From positions 13,651,501 through 13,715,500 of the forward strand of contig CM064427.1 in NCBI GenBank assembly GCA_032690845.1: a DNA stretch of 64,000 nucleotides, given 5' to 3'. This DNA comes from Eleusine coracana subsp. coracana (taxonomy: Eukaryota; Streptophyta; Magnoliopsida; Poales; Poaceae). The position numbers were made by a program, and so were the translations under genes. The notes beneath the pieces were generated by a model. The model was not told the DNA's origin and did not search any database. It saw only the letters and a list, made by a program, of their open reading frames with translations. Position 1 is the stretch's first letter, and each line of letters begins with the position of its first letter. Below, in pieces: positions 11,328 through 23,976 of this stretch.

Positions 11328-11804
11328 AAATAATTGCCGGTTGGGTAAGGAAGAAGGAGGGGCTCGGGCCACTTAACCTGGGAGTGACAGAAGTTCCGTC
11401 ATTGGGTGATGGAAGTTCCATCGCTCTCGGGTCTTGAGCAAAACGGTTTGAATTTCATAGAAGTTATCACAAAATTTCCATTACCTTAGGTTCCTTTGAC
11501 AGAGGATGACGAAAGTTCCATCATTGAGTGGCAGAAGTTCCGTTGTTCTTTGTTGGGAACACAAAATAGCCTCTAGTAAAATATGAACTTTTGGACAAGT
11601 TAAATATATAAAGAGATATACATGTTCCAAACTTGTGAATAGTGACAATCACACATTCCAAGCTATATTCACAAGTTCCAATAATATGATATATTGATCA
11701 AAATCATCATTTGTTTTTGAAATCAAAGACATAAATGAATTTGAAGAATTTTGGTTTCAAGTTCTTTTGCATGAGCAACAACACATCAAACAATGCACAA
11801 GGTT
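10801..11804. repeat. Non-coding spacer between pol and extra ORF with GA repeat and GGAAGTTCC motifs
   Basis: No gene is supported. A (GA)n run occupies 11282-11323. Copies of the motif seen in the LTRs (GGAACTTCC, GGAAGTTCC and one-base variants) recur near 10920, 11180, 11390, 11410 and 11535. Confidence 0.65.
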
Positions 11805-14800
11805 CTACTCCACATTGGATGAATCCAAGATATTCAGCTCACTTCTAAGCTCACAAAACCGCTTCTCATCTAGGGGTTTGGTAAATATATCGGCTAATTG
11901 TTTATCAGTTCTCACATAGCTAATCTCAATATCCCCCTTTATGGAATGATTTCTCAAGAAGTGGTGCCGGATATCTATATGCTTAGTCCTATTATGATCA
12001 ATGGGGTTATATGCAATCATGATGGCACTCTCATTGTCACATAGGAGGGGAACATTGGTCATAGTGTACCCAAAGTCCTTTAGAGTTTGTCACATCCAAA
12101 GTAGTTGAGCACAACAACTTCCGGCTGCAACATACTCTGCTTCGGCTGTGGATAGGGTAACGGAATTTTGTTTCTTGGATGACCATGACACAAGGGACCT
12201 ACCCAAGAATTGGCAAGTCCCGGAGGTGCTTTTCCTATCAACTTTACATCCGACGTAATCGGCATCGGAATAACCGACTAGCTTGAACTTGGAACCCTTC
12301 GGATACCGCAATCCTAGGTTTGGTGTATGAACTAAATATCTCAAGATTTTTTTGACAGCCACTAAGTGACTTTCCTTCGGAGCCGCTTGGAACCTTGCAC
12401 ACATGCACACACTAGGCATGATATCGGGCCTAGATGCACAAAGATAAAGCAAAGACCAATCATGGATCGATATACCTTTTGATCCACGGGCTTACCGTTT
12501 ACATCTGGTCCAAGGTGTCCATTTGTCATTATGGGAGTCTTGTTTGATTTTGCATTCTCCATGTCAAACTTTTTGAGTATGTCTTGAGTGTACTTGGTTT
12601 GACTTATGAATGTTCCTTCTTCAAGTTGCTTGACTTGAAAGCCTAGAAAGAACTTCAACTCCCCCATCATGGACATCTCAAATTTCCTAGTCATAATCTT
12701 AGCGAACTCATCACAAAAAGATTTATTAGTAGAACCAAATATAATGTCATTAACATATATTTGGCACACAAATATATCATTATCAACTTTTCTTGTGAAG
12801 AGAGTAGGATCGGCCTTGCCAATTGTGAAGCCTTTCTTGATCAAATATCCCTTGAGGTGTTCATACCAAGCTCTAGGAGCTTGCTTGAGGTCATAGAGAG
12901 CTTTGTGAAGCTTGTGGACATGGTTTGGCTTCTTTGGGTCTTCAAACCCGGAGGTTGTTCTACATACACCTCCTCTTGAATAGGGCCATTAAGAAATGCA
13001 CTTTTCACATCCATTTGAAAAAGCTTAAAGCCATGGTGAGTAGCATAGGCAAGTAAAATACGAATTGACTCAAGCCTAGCTACGGGTGCATAAGTTTCAC
13101 CAAAGTCCAAACCTTCAACTTGTGAGTAGCCTTTTGTAACAAGTCTTGTCTTGTTTCTCACCACCACACCATACTCATCTTACTTGTTACGAAACACCTA
13201 TTTTGTACCTACAACATTTTGCTTGGGTCTTTCCACCAATGACCACACCTTGTATCTTTCAAAGATGTTGAACTCTTCTTGCATGACCATCACCCAATCC
13301 GAGTCTTGGAGTTTTCGTTCCACCCTAAGAGGTTCCATAGAGGAAACAAACGAGTAATGATGACAAAACGTAGTCACTCGGGATCTAGTGGTTACCCCCT
13401 TTTAGATATCACCAAGAATATTGTCAATGGGGTGATCCTTTTGAATGCTTTGTGCGACTTGTGGGTGAATTCGCCTAGATGTATCTTCCTCTTCTTGATT
13501 GTTGATGTCTTGAGTATCATTTACATCACCATCTTGAACTTGATCTTGTAGCCTTGAACATGATCATCACCATGATCTTGGCCACTTCCTTGATCTTGTT
13601 CATCTTGTGGTGGAGACTCATCTTGGTTTGAGGAAGATGGTTCATCTTGACTTGAGTTTGTTTCTTATGGTCTTATTTCACCAATAGCCAAATTCCTTAT
13701 TGCATCACAAGGAGCTTCATCACCTACATCACTTGGATTAACTTGCTCTACTTGAGAGCCATTAGGTTCATCAAATTGCACATCCCAGGTTATTTCAACA
13801 ACTCTGGTGTCTTTGCTAAAGACACAATATGCATAGACATTAGTTCCATAACCAAGGAGGAAACCTTCATGAGTCTTAGGAGCAAACTTAGAGGATTTTG
13901 GTTTCTTGTTGAGAATAAAGCATTTGCTCCCAAAAACCTAAAAATATGAAACATTAGGAAGGTTACCGGTGAGAAGCTCATAAGGTGTTTTGTTCAAAAT
14001 CTTGTGAAGATATAGTCTATTTGTTGCATGGCATGCGGTGTTGATGGCTTCGGCCCAAAAGGTGTCCGACGTCTTGTACTCATCAAGCATTGTTCTTTCT
14101 ATCTCTATGAGTGTGCGATTCTTTCTTTCGGCTACACCATTTTGTTGTGGAGTGTACGGAGCAGAGAATTCATGCTTGATGCCTTCTTCATCAAGATATT
14201 CTTCAACTTGAGTGTTTTTGAATTCGGTTCCATTATCACTCCTTATCTTCTTGATCTTCACTTCATATTCATTTTCTCAAAAACCTCTTTAGGATACCTT
14301 GTGTTTCACTTTTGTCCTTCAAAAAGAGTACCCAAGTGAAACATGAATAATCATCAACAATTACAAGACCGTATTTGTTACCGCCAATGCTTATGTAGGT
14401 GACCGATCCAAATAGGTCCATGTGTAGCTTCTCCAACGGTCTTGTCGTTGTCATCATTGTCTTGGATGGATGTGCTGCTCCAACTCGCTTTCCGGCTTGA
14501 CATGCGCTACATATTTTGTCCTTCTCAAAACCAACATCCTTTAGTCCAATGACGTGATTTCCTTTTAGGAGTTTGGAAAGGTTCCTCATCCCAACATGAG
14601 CTAGCCGACGATGCCATAACCAACCCAAGGTGGTTTTAGCGACCAAGCAAGCATTTAGGTTCGATCCCTCCTTGTTGGTAAAATCAACAAGGAAGATCTT
14701 GTCCTCTAAATACCCTTCGAAAGCTATTGAAGAATCCTTCTTCCTAAAAATGGTCACGCCATCATCGTCAAAGAGACAACTATAGCCCATCTCACAAAGT

Positions 14801-15427
14801 TGTCAAACGGATATCAAGTTGTATCCTAGACCATTCACAAGATAAGCATTACCAATTGAAAGGTCATGGGTAATGGCAATCCGAGCACGACCAATTACCT
14901 TACCTTTGTTGTCATTTCCAAATGATATGCCTTCACTTGGTAGTTAGTCATGATCAAGTGTGGAGAACATTTACCTCTCTCCAGTCATATGATTTGAGCA
15001 CCCACTATCAAGTACCCATGTTGCCCCACCGGAGGAGTTTTCCTTCAAAGAAAAATCAAGCATGTGCTTTAGGCACCCAAGTTTGTTTGGGTCCCTTAAC
15101 ACTAGATACAAGAACCTTGGGCACCCACACACAAGGCTTCCACCTTGCGTCATGTGGACCAACAAACTTTGCAACCACTCTACCATAAGCATTACGGGTT
15201 AGAGGCATCAAAATCATAAAAGGATATGGTAGAGGTCTTGTTGTTCTTGTTGACTTGGGAAGCATTCTTTGACTTGATTGTTTTCTCTTGTGCTACTTGC
15301 TTTCCCTTGCCTTCGGGTACAAAGTTGGGTCTCTTGTCGTATCCCTTCTTAGGTGCATTCTTGTTGTACCCTAATCCTCTCTTGTCATGAGAAGCTCCTG
15401 GCTCACCAACAATCTTTCTTGTGGTTT
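11805..15427 (-). pseudogene. Copia pol: protease, integrase, reverse transcriptase, RNase H, disrupted
   Basis: In minus-strand order: aspartic protease with WVLDSGCSNHMTG near 15000; GAG-pre-integrase with WHRRLAHVGM and CSACQAGK (14480-14640); integrase core with HMDLFG near 14415, RSDNGTEF near 14235 and PYTPQQNGVAERKNR near 14150; reverse transcriptase from KTRLVTKGYSQ (13150) through MDVKSAFLNG to a catalytic box that reads YVND (12746-12757) instead of YVDD; RNase H with STAEAEYVAA near 12130 and DNESA near 12030, ending TKPLDEKRFCEL. The frame changes repeatedly (for example near 14265, 13940-13170, 12845, 12360 and 12080). The enzyme set would copy and integrate the element's cDNA; this copy cannot. 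Confidence 0.9.
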
Positions 15428-17059
15428 CTATTTGAGCCTTCTTCTCAAGTTCCTTGACTTGGTTGGATAGTTTTCAATGATTTCATCTTGCTTGGCAATC
15501 ATCTCAACATTAATGTTGTGGCACCTTCCACAACCTTTGCTTGTTGAAGCTTGGGAAGATTCCAATCTTTTCAACAAAGATTGTGAGCTCAACTTGAAAT
15601 CCTCAATTGATTTCACAAGAGCTTTGTTCTCCTCTATTAATGAGCTGCATCTCTCTTGAAGCTTCTTGTTGGTTAAGGTGCATGAATCACTTGACTCTTT
15701 GACCTTGCCAAGGTCATTAGTCAAGCTCTTGTTCTTTTCCCTTTCTTGCTCAAGTTGCTTTGTGAGCTCAAGGTTCTTTTCTTTTTCTTCAATGAGTAGC
15801 TCCTCTTGCCTTTGGAGGACTCTTTCTTGATCCTCAATCTCCTCATTAAGTTTACCTACCATTTTCATCATTTCTTGCATAGAGGGGACCAAGTCCTCCT
15901 CTTCATCACTACAATAAGAGGGATTGAAATCGGAACAAGGAGATACCTTGCTTTCCTTGGCCATGAAGCACCGGGGAGCATCATCCTCATCATCGGTGAG
16001 GTTGTTGAAGAGTGATTTCTTGGCTGGTGGTAGACCAATGGCAATGTTGGCAATGCCAGCCTCATCATCTTCATCATCATCATCGGAGATGTACTCTTGG
16101 CCAATATGAGCTTGTCTCTTGTTGTATAGCTTCTGGTTGGCCTTGTTCTTGTTATTGTACTTCTCACTCTTCTTGCCTTTGCTATTTAGCTTTGGACAAT
16201 CGGCAATCATGTGTCCTTGCTCATGACACTCATAGCATCTTCTATTTGTTCTTCTAGCTTTTGCCTTGTCAAAGCTTTTCTTGGTGAAGCCATTCTTGAT
16301 CATGTATTTGCCAAACATTTTGACAAATAAGGCAAACTCTTCATTGTCTTCTTCTTCGTCATCATTTTCCTTGAGAGCGAGGTCCTTCTTGCTTGAGCTC
16401 TCATCACCAATGAGAACATTCACTCTTTTGCCCTCATCATCACGACTCTTGTGGGCATTGATTATTCCAATTACTTCATCAGTTGTGAAGCTCTCAAACC
16501 CGTCCTTCTCCTCAATGATGGTACATAGTGTTGGATTCCACATCCTAAGAGCCATGAGGAGCCTGTAGTTGACCTCTTCATCCCTGATGTTGTCTCCATA
16601 AACTCTTCTCTTGTTGACAATATCCATGAGCCTATCATGAGTTTTTTGAGTCTCTTATCCTTTGTTCATGACGAAGAAGTTGAATTGGTTCTTGAGGACT
16701 TGGATTCTTGATTTCTTCACCACATCAACGCCTTCATCAGCACACACAAGTTTCTTCCACATTCTCCGGGCATTCTCAATTCTGGCTACTCTTGAGTCTT
16801 CCTTGGGATTCAAGGAAGAGAGAATGGCAGACACTGCTTGAGCAATATGATGTATGTTGAATTTATCCACGGTTGTAGGATTATCCTTGTCCTCCAAGGT
16901 ATATCCTTTCTCCACAATTTCCCAAATTGGTGGACCAATTGACATGAGATACATCTTCATGCGGCGCTTGTACCAACTAAAATCTTTGCTCTCGAAATAG
17001 GGAAATCTTCCACTTCCACTGCCATGTATATATGCCACATCGGCATAGTTGAAAGGCAT
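15428..17059 (-). pseudogene. Copia gag with zinc knuckle, one in-frame stop
   Basis: The frame opens at an ATG at 17057-17059 and is open except for a TAA at 16655-16657, after which the same frame continues to 15428. The N-terminal half is a UBN2/DUF4219-like Copia gag (FPYFESKDFSWYKRRMKMYL). A zinc knuckle CYECHEQGHMIADC (C-x2-C-x4-H-x4-C) lies near 16215-16260. Acidic segments and a long Glu/Lys/Gln-rich coiled-coil-like region follow (about 15560-15850). A frameshift near 15470 separates it from the linker leading to the protease. It would form the nucleocapsid-like particle. Confidence 0.85.
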
Positions 17060-17172
17060 GGTCGTGTGGAAATCACTTCCCTTGCTTGCCGAAGCAAGAT
17101 CTTGAGGCTTGTCGCCTTCCCCGGCTTCGACATTCTTTAACCTTCAAGATTTTAAGCCTTGTAAAAGATTAT

Positions 17173-17185
17173 GGCTCTGATACCA
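17173..17185 (-). other. Primer-binding site, initiator tRNA-Met type
   Basis: The minus strand reads TGGTATCAGAGCC a few bases inside the 5' LTR. This is the sequence complementary to the 3' end of plant initiator tRNA-Met, the usual Copia primer. It fixes element orientation. Confidence 0.9.
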
Positions 17186-17189
17186 ATTA

Positions 17190-18669
17190 AAAGTTGCCTA
17201 GAGGGGGATGAATAGGCAATTTAAAATTAAACCTGAAAAAGCACTAAGCTTTGATCAAATAAAGAAATGACGGAAATTCCGTCAGAAACGACGGAACTTC
17301 TGTCACCACGGAAGTTCTGTCAAATGACAGAACTTCACCAATCCTTTCTCTAAAACTAATTGAAATGCGGATAACTAAGAGAAAGAGATACAATACTCGA
17401 CAATAGTGAAGCTATTGCAATGCACACCTAGGGTTCTTTGATAGATAGCTAGCAACACAATTAACAAGTGAATCGAGCACAATAATATGAAAAGAATACA
17501 CAAGCACAATAAGAGATGCGAGAATGTAAAGAGAGACATAAGTAATTAATCTGAGGTTCGGCAACCACACTAAGTAGTTCTACGTCCTTGTTGAGGAGCC
17601 ACACAAAGTGGTCGGGTCTCTCTCAACCCTTTTCCCCGCCAAGCAATCATAAAGATTGTGCTCGGATTTCTTTCTCCACTTGATTCTTTTCCTCTGTAGG
17701 CGAATCACACCTTCACAAACGTCCTCGTCTCACCACAACAAGTTCGGAGCTCAAGGGCGACGCCTAGCTGTCTAGGAGACCAAATCTCCAAGAGTAACAA
17801 GCAAATCGAATCTTGTTTGGGGAGGGAAAGATGTGCTTAAGCTTTTGAGTGGATGGAATCAATCTTTTTGTGGTTGGATCTCTCTCACTTTTCTTGAAAA
17901 CTCAAGAACAAGTCTAGGAGTGAGAGGGGAGAGCTCTAGCTGAAGAATGAGTGCAATGCCAAGGTGTCCAACCCTTCCCACGAGGGAAGGGGTAGGCTAT
18001 TTATAGAGCTCTCTCAAAAACTAGTCATTCCACAGCTTTTCTGAGTCTGACGGAACTTCCATGGTTTCCCATGGAACTTCCGTCAATTCAAAAAGAGCCA
18101 TTATGCGGTAGGAATTCAACTGAGTCAGAGATGACGGAACTTCCGTGATGGAGCTCATGGAACTTCCGTCGCCCTCGGGTTGCGACACTGAGTAACAAGG
18201 AAAAGACAGAACTTCCGTGGCAGGGGCCACGGAACTTCCGTAGCTCTCGGGTTGCAAGATACTTGAGTTCAACAATGACGGAACTTCTGTGAGAAGACTC
18301 ACGGAACTTCTGTCACTCTCTGTTTGGCTCAGAAAAGCTGGTTCTTTTTGGCTTTGGTTGAGTAATCTTTCACAAAACTTATTGGTTGGTTTTAGCACAT
18401 GAATTCCCTTAGAAGCAAGATAAGTTTTACCCCTCTAAATAGTTCGGCATACCTATGACTCCAATAAATTAGCAAAAGCTAAACTTGAAGCACTAGGAGT
18501 CCCTTTTTTTCTTTTCTTCTTTTGTTGAGGGATGAACTTTCTTACAAATGTGGGCAATTAAACTTTCTCTTGATAATCTGCACATTTACTTCATGAACAA
18601 GTTAGAACAATTTTAATCTTTTGTCATTGTACACAAAAACCCACTAGGGAATCCTAGATGCATCTTCAA
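17190..18669 (-). repeat. 5' LTR of the SIRE-type Copia element
   Basis: It is the direct-repeat partner of 7328-8774 and lies next to the primer site. It begins (minus strand) TTGAAGATGCATCTAGG and ends CTAGGCAACTTT. Near-palindromic GGAACTTCCGT motifs are dense at 17270-17335 and 18045-18315. A TATA-like TATAAATAG (minus strand) lies near 17998-18006. Confidence 0.9.
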
Positions 18670-20340
18670 CAGGGGCTATCAAGTATTAAAAAAAACAAGA
18701 AAAAAAAGAAAAGGAAAAATAAGAAGTGAAATAGGGATAGCTCATGATCTCAAAATATTCAAATAGAAGAGAGGAAGCATATCGAAAGGAGTACCCATCA
18801 TTCACCATTCCATCCATAAAGCACATGCTTGATCATACTTTATGACTAGTTTTCTTTGTGGATCCAGGTCAGACTTGGTAATATATGAAGCAAATTTATG
18901 CCTTCTTTTATTCCATACCTTGAGCTCCACATAAGCCATTTTTTTCAAGTAGGAATGAAAAGATGCAACACCAAAAGCCTAAGTGAGGATCCACCTATAT
19001 ATGTAAGTGACTTGAGAGAATAATTTGAGTGGTACAACTTTGATTTATTTTTCAATTTATTTTAGAAACCCATGTTACATAGCACAAGGAGCAGAGATGG
19101 TCAAAATCAGTACAATTCTACTCTTTAACCACCAAAGGTAACATGGTAGGCACTTCAAAGTCCATCCATATAGGCTTGTCTTGGAATAACCTACATGCAA
19201 GCATTATACCGTTTGGTTATTTTTTTTATCCATCTATGTCTTTTACCTTTACTTGAGAATGAACAAAGTCTAAGTGTGGGAGAGTTTGTTGATAGTCACT
19301 AAGAACCGGATCCGACCGTCAAATACCTGCATAAAGACCATAAAAGTTAACAAACAATATAGGGGAAGGAGTTTATTACTAACAATTTTTATAACTATTG
19401 GTGAATATTTTCTTATAGGTGATTACACAATTAATTAAGATAAAATCCATATCATCAAGGGACAAAGCACACTCCCAACCAATTAAAGCCAAGTACAAGG
19501 ATCAATTGGCCCATAAACAGGAGGAAACTAATGTTTCTCGGGACTTGACATTTGCAAAAGGAAGATTGGCCTATATAGCATTGTATCAGTGGAATGGCAG
19601 GACTAGGGGGCTCCCCCCCCCCCCCCTTGTTTGGCCAAACTTACATGTTTGGCCGAAGCTGGGGGAGGCTCAACTAGCCACGGCATCCACGTGGCGCCTC
19701 CAACCACCTTCGCAAGCTTGGTTATGCACGTTAGGCGGAAGTTGCCACCTCTGGATCCTCCTTTGGATCCCAATAAATGAAGAGGAGTGCCTCCACTCCA
19801 CACACACCTCAAGATTAGGTAATAGAGCTTCATTTCCAAAAGCGTAGTGCTGTCCAAGTGCTTAGAATATAGAGAGAGGGTGAGGGGATGTTTCATTGGA
19901 GGAGTGGGTCTGTCAACCTCTTCTGCATGCATGTACCTGGATGAATGATTGCCAAATTAGTGACTCTTTGAGATTCCTTTCTTGGTATTTAAGTTTCCTT
20001 TTTAAATAAGTTTTTGTACTTAGTTGCTTTGCTCGCTTAATGTTCTATTTACTTAGAGACCTTGGTCTTGTATCATCATAGTTGGTGATTAAGGCAGTAG
20101 TCAAAAGTGCAAATGTGGTGTTTATATAGTAGGTTACCTTTATTCATTGTGTAGTCCATGGGTTGAAGAGGTAGGCAGTAGATGGTTACAACCATATCTT
20201 TCTTCCCTAATCCTCCACATTTGGCTATGTTGTAGGGTCTTGACAGAAGTCGTTTGGGGATGTAGGAGTAAGACCCATTAAGAAACCATGCTGATATGTG
20301 CCATGATTTATAATATATGATGAGTAATTGACATTGACTA
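18670..20340. mobile_element. Fragment of an unidentified Ty3/gypsy-like element (3' region and LTR start)
   Basis: There is no coding sequence. The segment is AT-rich, and near 19270 it reads CTAAGTGTGGGAGAG followed by TTTGTTGATAGTC. A purine-rich tract just before a TGTTGA start resembles the polypurine tract/LTR junction of Athila-like elements, so an LTR may begin near 19288. Its end and partner LTR are not visible. A C-run lies at about 19612-19626. The assignment rests on this junction alone. Confidence 0.35.
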
Positions 20341-22061
20341 TTTTGGTGCTTGAGTTGAAATGCGGGAATTTGAGGATTGCATGAGTTTGTGCTTGGTTAT
20401 GGTTATGACTAATCGGGAGTTGGTGAAGATGTTGGAGAAGTTGCAGGACAAGGGAAATGTGTTTGCGTGCCTCATGATGTGTAGGTCAATGGAGTGAACT
20501 TGGCGGTCGACGGCGAGAGGATCGGGCACAAGCTGGGGACTTGACGCCGAATGATCGGGATGCTGGGTGAAGTCAAGGGTGATCCACACCGTACACGTGG
20601 AGAGGCAAGAAGCACGGATGGTTTCGAGGTTGAGCCTCAAAATTACGGAGGTGATGAAGATGACATGTTGACCAAGTCAAGGCGAACGGGATGCCGGTGC
20701 AAGTGACAAGAGGGCCCAATGGAGCGGGACCGGGAGAGACTTGCCGGTGGTCAGGATCGTAGGACATGGTGACACACATCAATATCAAAAAAGGCGTGCT
20801 TTGAGAAGCATGCAAGGCGGTTTCCTGGTTTGGACCTCAAAACTGATGGCGGAGATTGGTGGTGCATGTGGCACCATCATGGAGCTTGCATCGAGACGAA
20901 TCAAAGATGTGAAGAGCCCGAGGGCGTTTGGGTGACAGAAAAAGAGTTGGACAAGTTTGTCCTTGGTGGTAGGTGGTAATGTATTGTAGGTCAAGGGTAG
21001 TGTGATCTTTAGGACAAACCCTAGACCTATATAAGGAAAGGTAGGGCTTGTGGGAGAGTGTGCCTCTTCCCATTAGCCTTGTGTTAGGGTTTCATTTCAT
21101 AGAGCTAGGAGTGTGCTTCATGTCGTAGTGGAGAGAAGAGAGTGTGTGAGAGACAAGGTTTTCTCTTCCAAAGAGTGCGAGGAAGAGGGTGGCTTCCTAA
21201 CCATGTATCTATGTATCTTGAATGGATAAATCAAAGATCTGAAATTCAAATTCGTGCTCAAGTTTATCCTCTCTTCCTAAATCCCAAATTTGTCTTTTTC
21301 TCTATTTTTGGAGCTATTTTCGTGGGAATTTTTTATCTCCTTTTTGAGTGGTGTTTGGGATGGATTTATTGGGGGATCTTGGTGCTATGATGAGCTAGAA
21401 CAATCCTATATGGGTCCTTGACTGAATCAAAGGCTCTAGCACCTTCGATTTTGTGATTTTCCTAAAGTTCATCCAAACCCTAGACTTTTTGGCAGAACCC
21501 AAAATTCATCATGAATGATTGAGTTTTTCATGTGATTTCACTTGGAGGATATGCGTCCTACCATGACACACCTCCAGACCAAATTTTGTGATTTTTGGAG
21601 TTCATTTGATTGGGTTTTGCTATTTTCCTTGCCAAGTCGCGATAGCAGTTTTGGTTATGTCAGGGTCGATCGACACTATCGATTCCTGTACCGGCACTAT
21701 CGGTGGATGAGTCAGAACCCCTAATTGGCATACCGATGCCACGACTGGCACTACCGGTGGCTTGGGTTAGACCTCTGAATCGGCACTTCTGATAACCTGA
21801 CCAGCTCTATAGGTTCTTCCTGATCTTTCTGTTGATCGACACTACCGATGATTCGATCGTCACTGCTGATGCTGTGTGTCAACTACTGATCGGTACTCTT
21901 GATATCCTGATTGGCACTACCGATGCTTCAATAGAACTATTCTGTTTTGTAAGTATTTCTTCCATTGTTTTGTGTCTTGGCTGCTTTCTTTTGCTTCTAG
22001 TCTACTCTTTCGCCGGTGTGCGTCATTCCTAGGGTTAGCACATCACAAGTTGGTGTGTATG
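20341..22061 (+). mobile_element. LTR-like fragment with TATA box and degenerate ACCGATG repeats
   Basis: There is no gene. ACCTATATAAGGAAAGG at about 21021-21037 is a good TATA box and is followed by LTR-like leader sequence. From about 21665 to 21930 a unit of about 40 bp built on CGGCACTACCGATG / ATCGACACTACCGATG is repeated with drift. The Tat LTR at 22062 interrupts this sequence, so this fragment was there first. It is probably part of a Gypsy LTR; the lineage is not resolved. Confidence 0.35.
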
Positions 22062-23406
22062 TGTTGACGTGAAAATCACATGCATGATTTGAGAGATTTG
22101 CTTAACTCTAGTTAGGCTCAACACAACGAAACTGAGGCGTGCCAATCGATTTTCCCTGCAAATCGACATAGAAACAAACAGTCAAATTGCTGGGTCACCG
22201 GCCTAGTACAAGCCGATGAGAAAAGCCGATAATCACTGTTAGTGAAAACCAGCCGATGGCTATAACAATCAGGTGATAATGATAAATAAACTATTCAACT
22301 GATTTATATTGGCTTATCGGCAATTGAATAATCATATATTAAATATTGCACAAATACTACCGACAAGTACTGAATTGATAGTGCAAAGTCGATAGATCTA
22401 CAACAAACATGCCGAGACTCGCTCTGTTGATAATGAAAAGTCGATAAAATAGAGTCGATAAATCTATAGTGAACATGCAAAGACTCTCTCTGTCTATGGT
22501 GAATGTAAATAGATCTGGTAGCTGGTATTGCAAATATGCCAAAAAACCACAGATCTAATCTTATTAAATAAAGGGGGCAATCGACTCATAGAAGTATATA
22601 AATAATCAAACCAAGCATTGAGAAGTCGATCAAACCATGATAACCTATCGAGTAAACGTCCCAATAGAACCCTATCGACTCATCCCACAATCGACTTGTA
22701 CCTAGTCCTATCGACTCTGCGAGAGGTCAAAGTCGATGCAGCCTCGCTGGCACGAGCAGATCAAACTTAATCGAGATAGTGCTCAAACAAAGCAAACAGA
22801 ACTAGATACACTTCAATTATAGATAAAACCGACAAGATGACTCGAGTGATGGATCTAAATCTAGTTCATTAAATCTATCAAAAATCACAGAAGATCGGAC
22901 CTAACGGAGACAATATTGTAATATGAAGTTGATAAAATAAACATGATAAAAATATAGTTACCGGATATCTAGCAATTCTAAAGATAACAACTAGAATATC
23001 AAATAAATGAGAAAGTATTAGTTGAAGTCATTAGAATTACCGAGGGTGACTAATCCAAGTCTCTCGTCGAGATCAAAGCCGATGCAGCCCCACGAGACGA
23101 GGATGTCGTCGAGAAAACGTTTGGTGATGTGCGGAGTTGTATTGAACGAAAGTGTTATGTTTTCTTGTACAGACCCTATTACATATTTATAACTCCATGC
23201 AAAGGGTTCTAACCTGATTCAGCTAGGACTCTTAAACAAACTGACTAGATTTATTTCTAAACAAAATCCCAGCTTAAACTAGAAAAAGATTAAAATAACC
23301 CTGTCTAGCCCACTTTATTTCCTTCGGCCGTTGAACTTCTTTGACCTGACCGTTTCTCACTCCATGCCTCTGACCATTGGGACCAGTCCAAATTCCGGTG
23401 CCAACA
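22062..23406 (-). repeat. 3' LTR of the Tat element
   Basis: Plus-strand ends are TGTTGACGTGAAAATC and GGTGCCAACA, so minus-strand ends are TGTTGGCACC and ...GTCAACA. The interior is rich in GTCGATA/CCGATAA-type motifs (22200-22760). The polypurine tract abuts the right edge. No second LTR lies in the window. Confidence 0.8.
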
Positions 23407-23421
23407 CATGCCCCCTGAGTC
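23407..23421 (-). other. Polypurine tract of the Tat element
   Basis: The minus strand reads ACTCAGGGGGCATG directly before the LTR start TGTTGGC, the expected plus-strand primer context. It confirms minus-strand orientation. Confidence 0.75.
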
Positions 23422-23499
23422 CGAGGTACGAATATCTTCTTGCACCGGATTTTACCTTCTCGTTTACCATACGCCTTTACCGCAACCTACCGGCATCCC

Positions 23500-23512
23500 A
23501 TCCTTATAAATG
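23500..23512 (+). promoter_or_regulatory. TATA box of the antisense passenger gene
   Basis: ATCCTTATAAATG lies about 140 bp upstream of the candidate ATG at 23648 and is followed by a C/T-rich leader, as in plant core promoters. It suggests the passenger gene has its own promoter next to the element's 3' LTR. Transcription is inferred only. Confidence 0.5.
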
Positions 23513-23976
23513 CATCTCCTTCCTTCTCCATTTTTCCCCGAGCTCAAACCTCTTTGCCTTCTTCTCTCTCCTGCTTTGTCGACGTCTTTCTTCCGGACAG
23601 CTTCTAGCTCCGAGCACCAACGAACAGTGGCAAGTTCAACCCTGGTAATGGCAACCCCTCAAAACATTCCTGAGGTAATCTTCTTCTCCGCTTTCCTCTG
23701 CTTTTAAGTTTCACCCCTTAGATTTAATCTATCATGTTATTCGTTACAGTATCATCTCTCATATTAACTTGTATTGATAGACTTAGGATCCTTCTTGCAC
23801 ATTATCAAACCAATAGCTTCTTCAATCCCTATATTGATTTTAACTCTCCAATTTTACTAGGAACTTAAAAACCAGATCTGCATCCCTTCTGCTGTTGATG
23901 CACATCATTATTATCTGGGCCCTTGCAATGACTCCGATCCCAGGGACCTCATTAACTTTGAATCCAACAGAACCCC

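Larger units (their letters stand above)
7328..18669 (-). mobile_element. SIRE/Maximus-type Ty1/copia retrotransposon, 11.3 kb
   Basis: Two direct repeats of about 1.45 kb bound the element. The 5' LTR is on the right, so the element reads on the minus strand. Order: 5' LTR, initiator-Met tRNA primer site, gag, protease, integrase, reverse transcriptase, RNase H, an extra ORF, polypurine tract, 3' LTR. Integrase before reverse transcriptase defines Copia. Long LTRs, large size and an additional ORF after pol are features of the SIRE/Maximus lineage. Flanks read CAGGT at the left and CAGGG at the right, so the target duplication is imperfect at best. Every coding block is disrupted. Confidence 0.9.

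Noticed and set aside
17173..17185. tRNA-like sequence next to LTRs (also 24281, 52983, 59409)
   Set aside because: These are primer-binding sites complementary to a tRNA 3' end, not tRNA genes. No cloverleaf is present.
7328..18669. Perfect target duplication for the SIRE-type Copia element
   Set aside because: The flanks CAGGT and CAGGG match only partly and the LTR edge is uncertain by one or two bases, so no perfect duplication is claimed.
20785..21073. Minus-strand frames of 69 and 78 codons
   Set aside because: They overlap in different frames inside LTR-like sequence and contain no recognisable motif.
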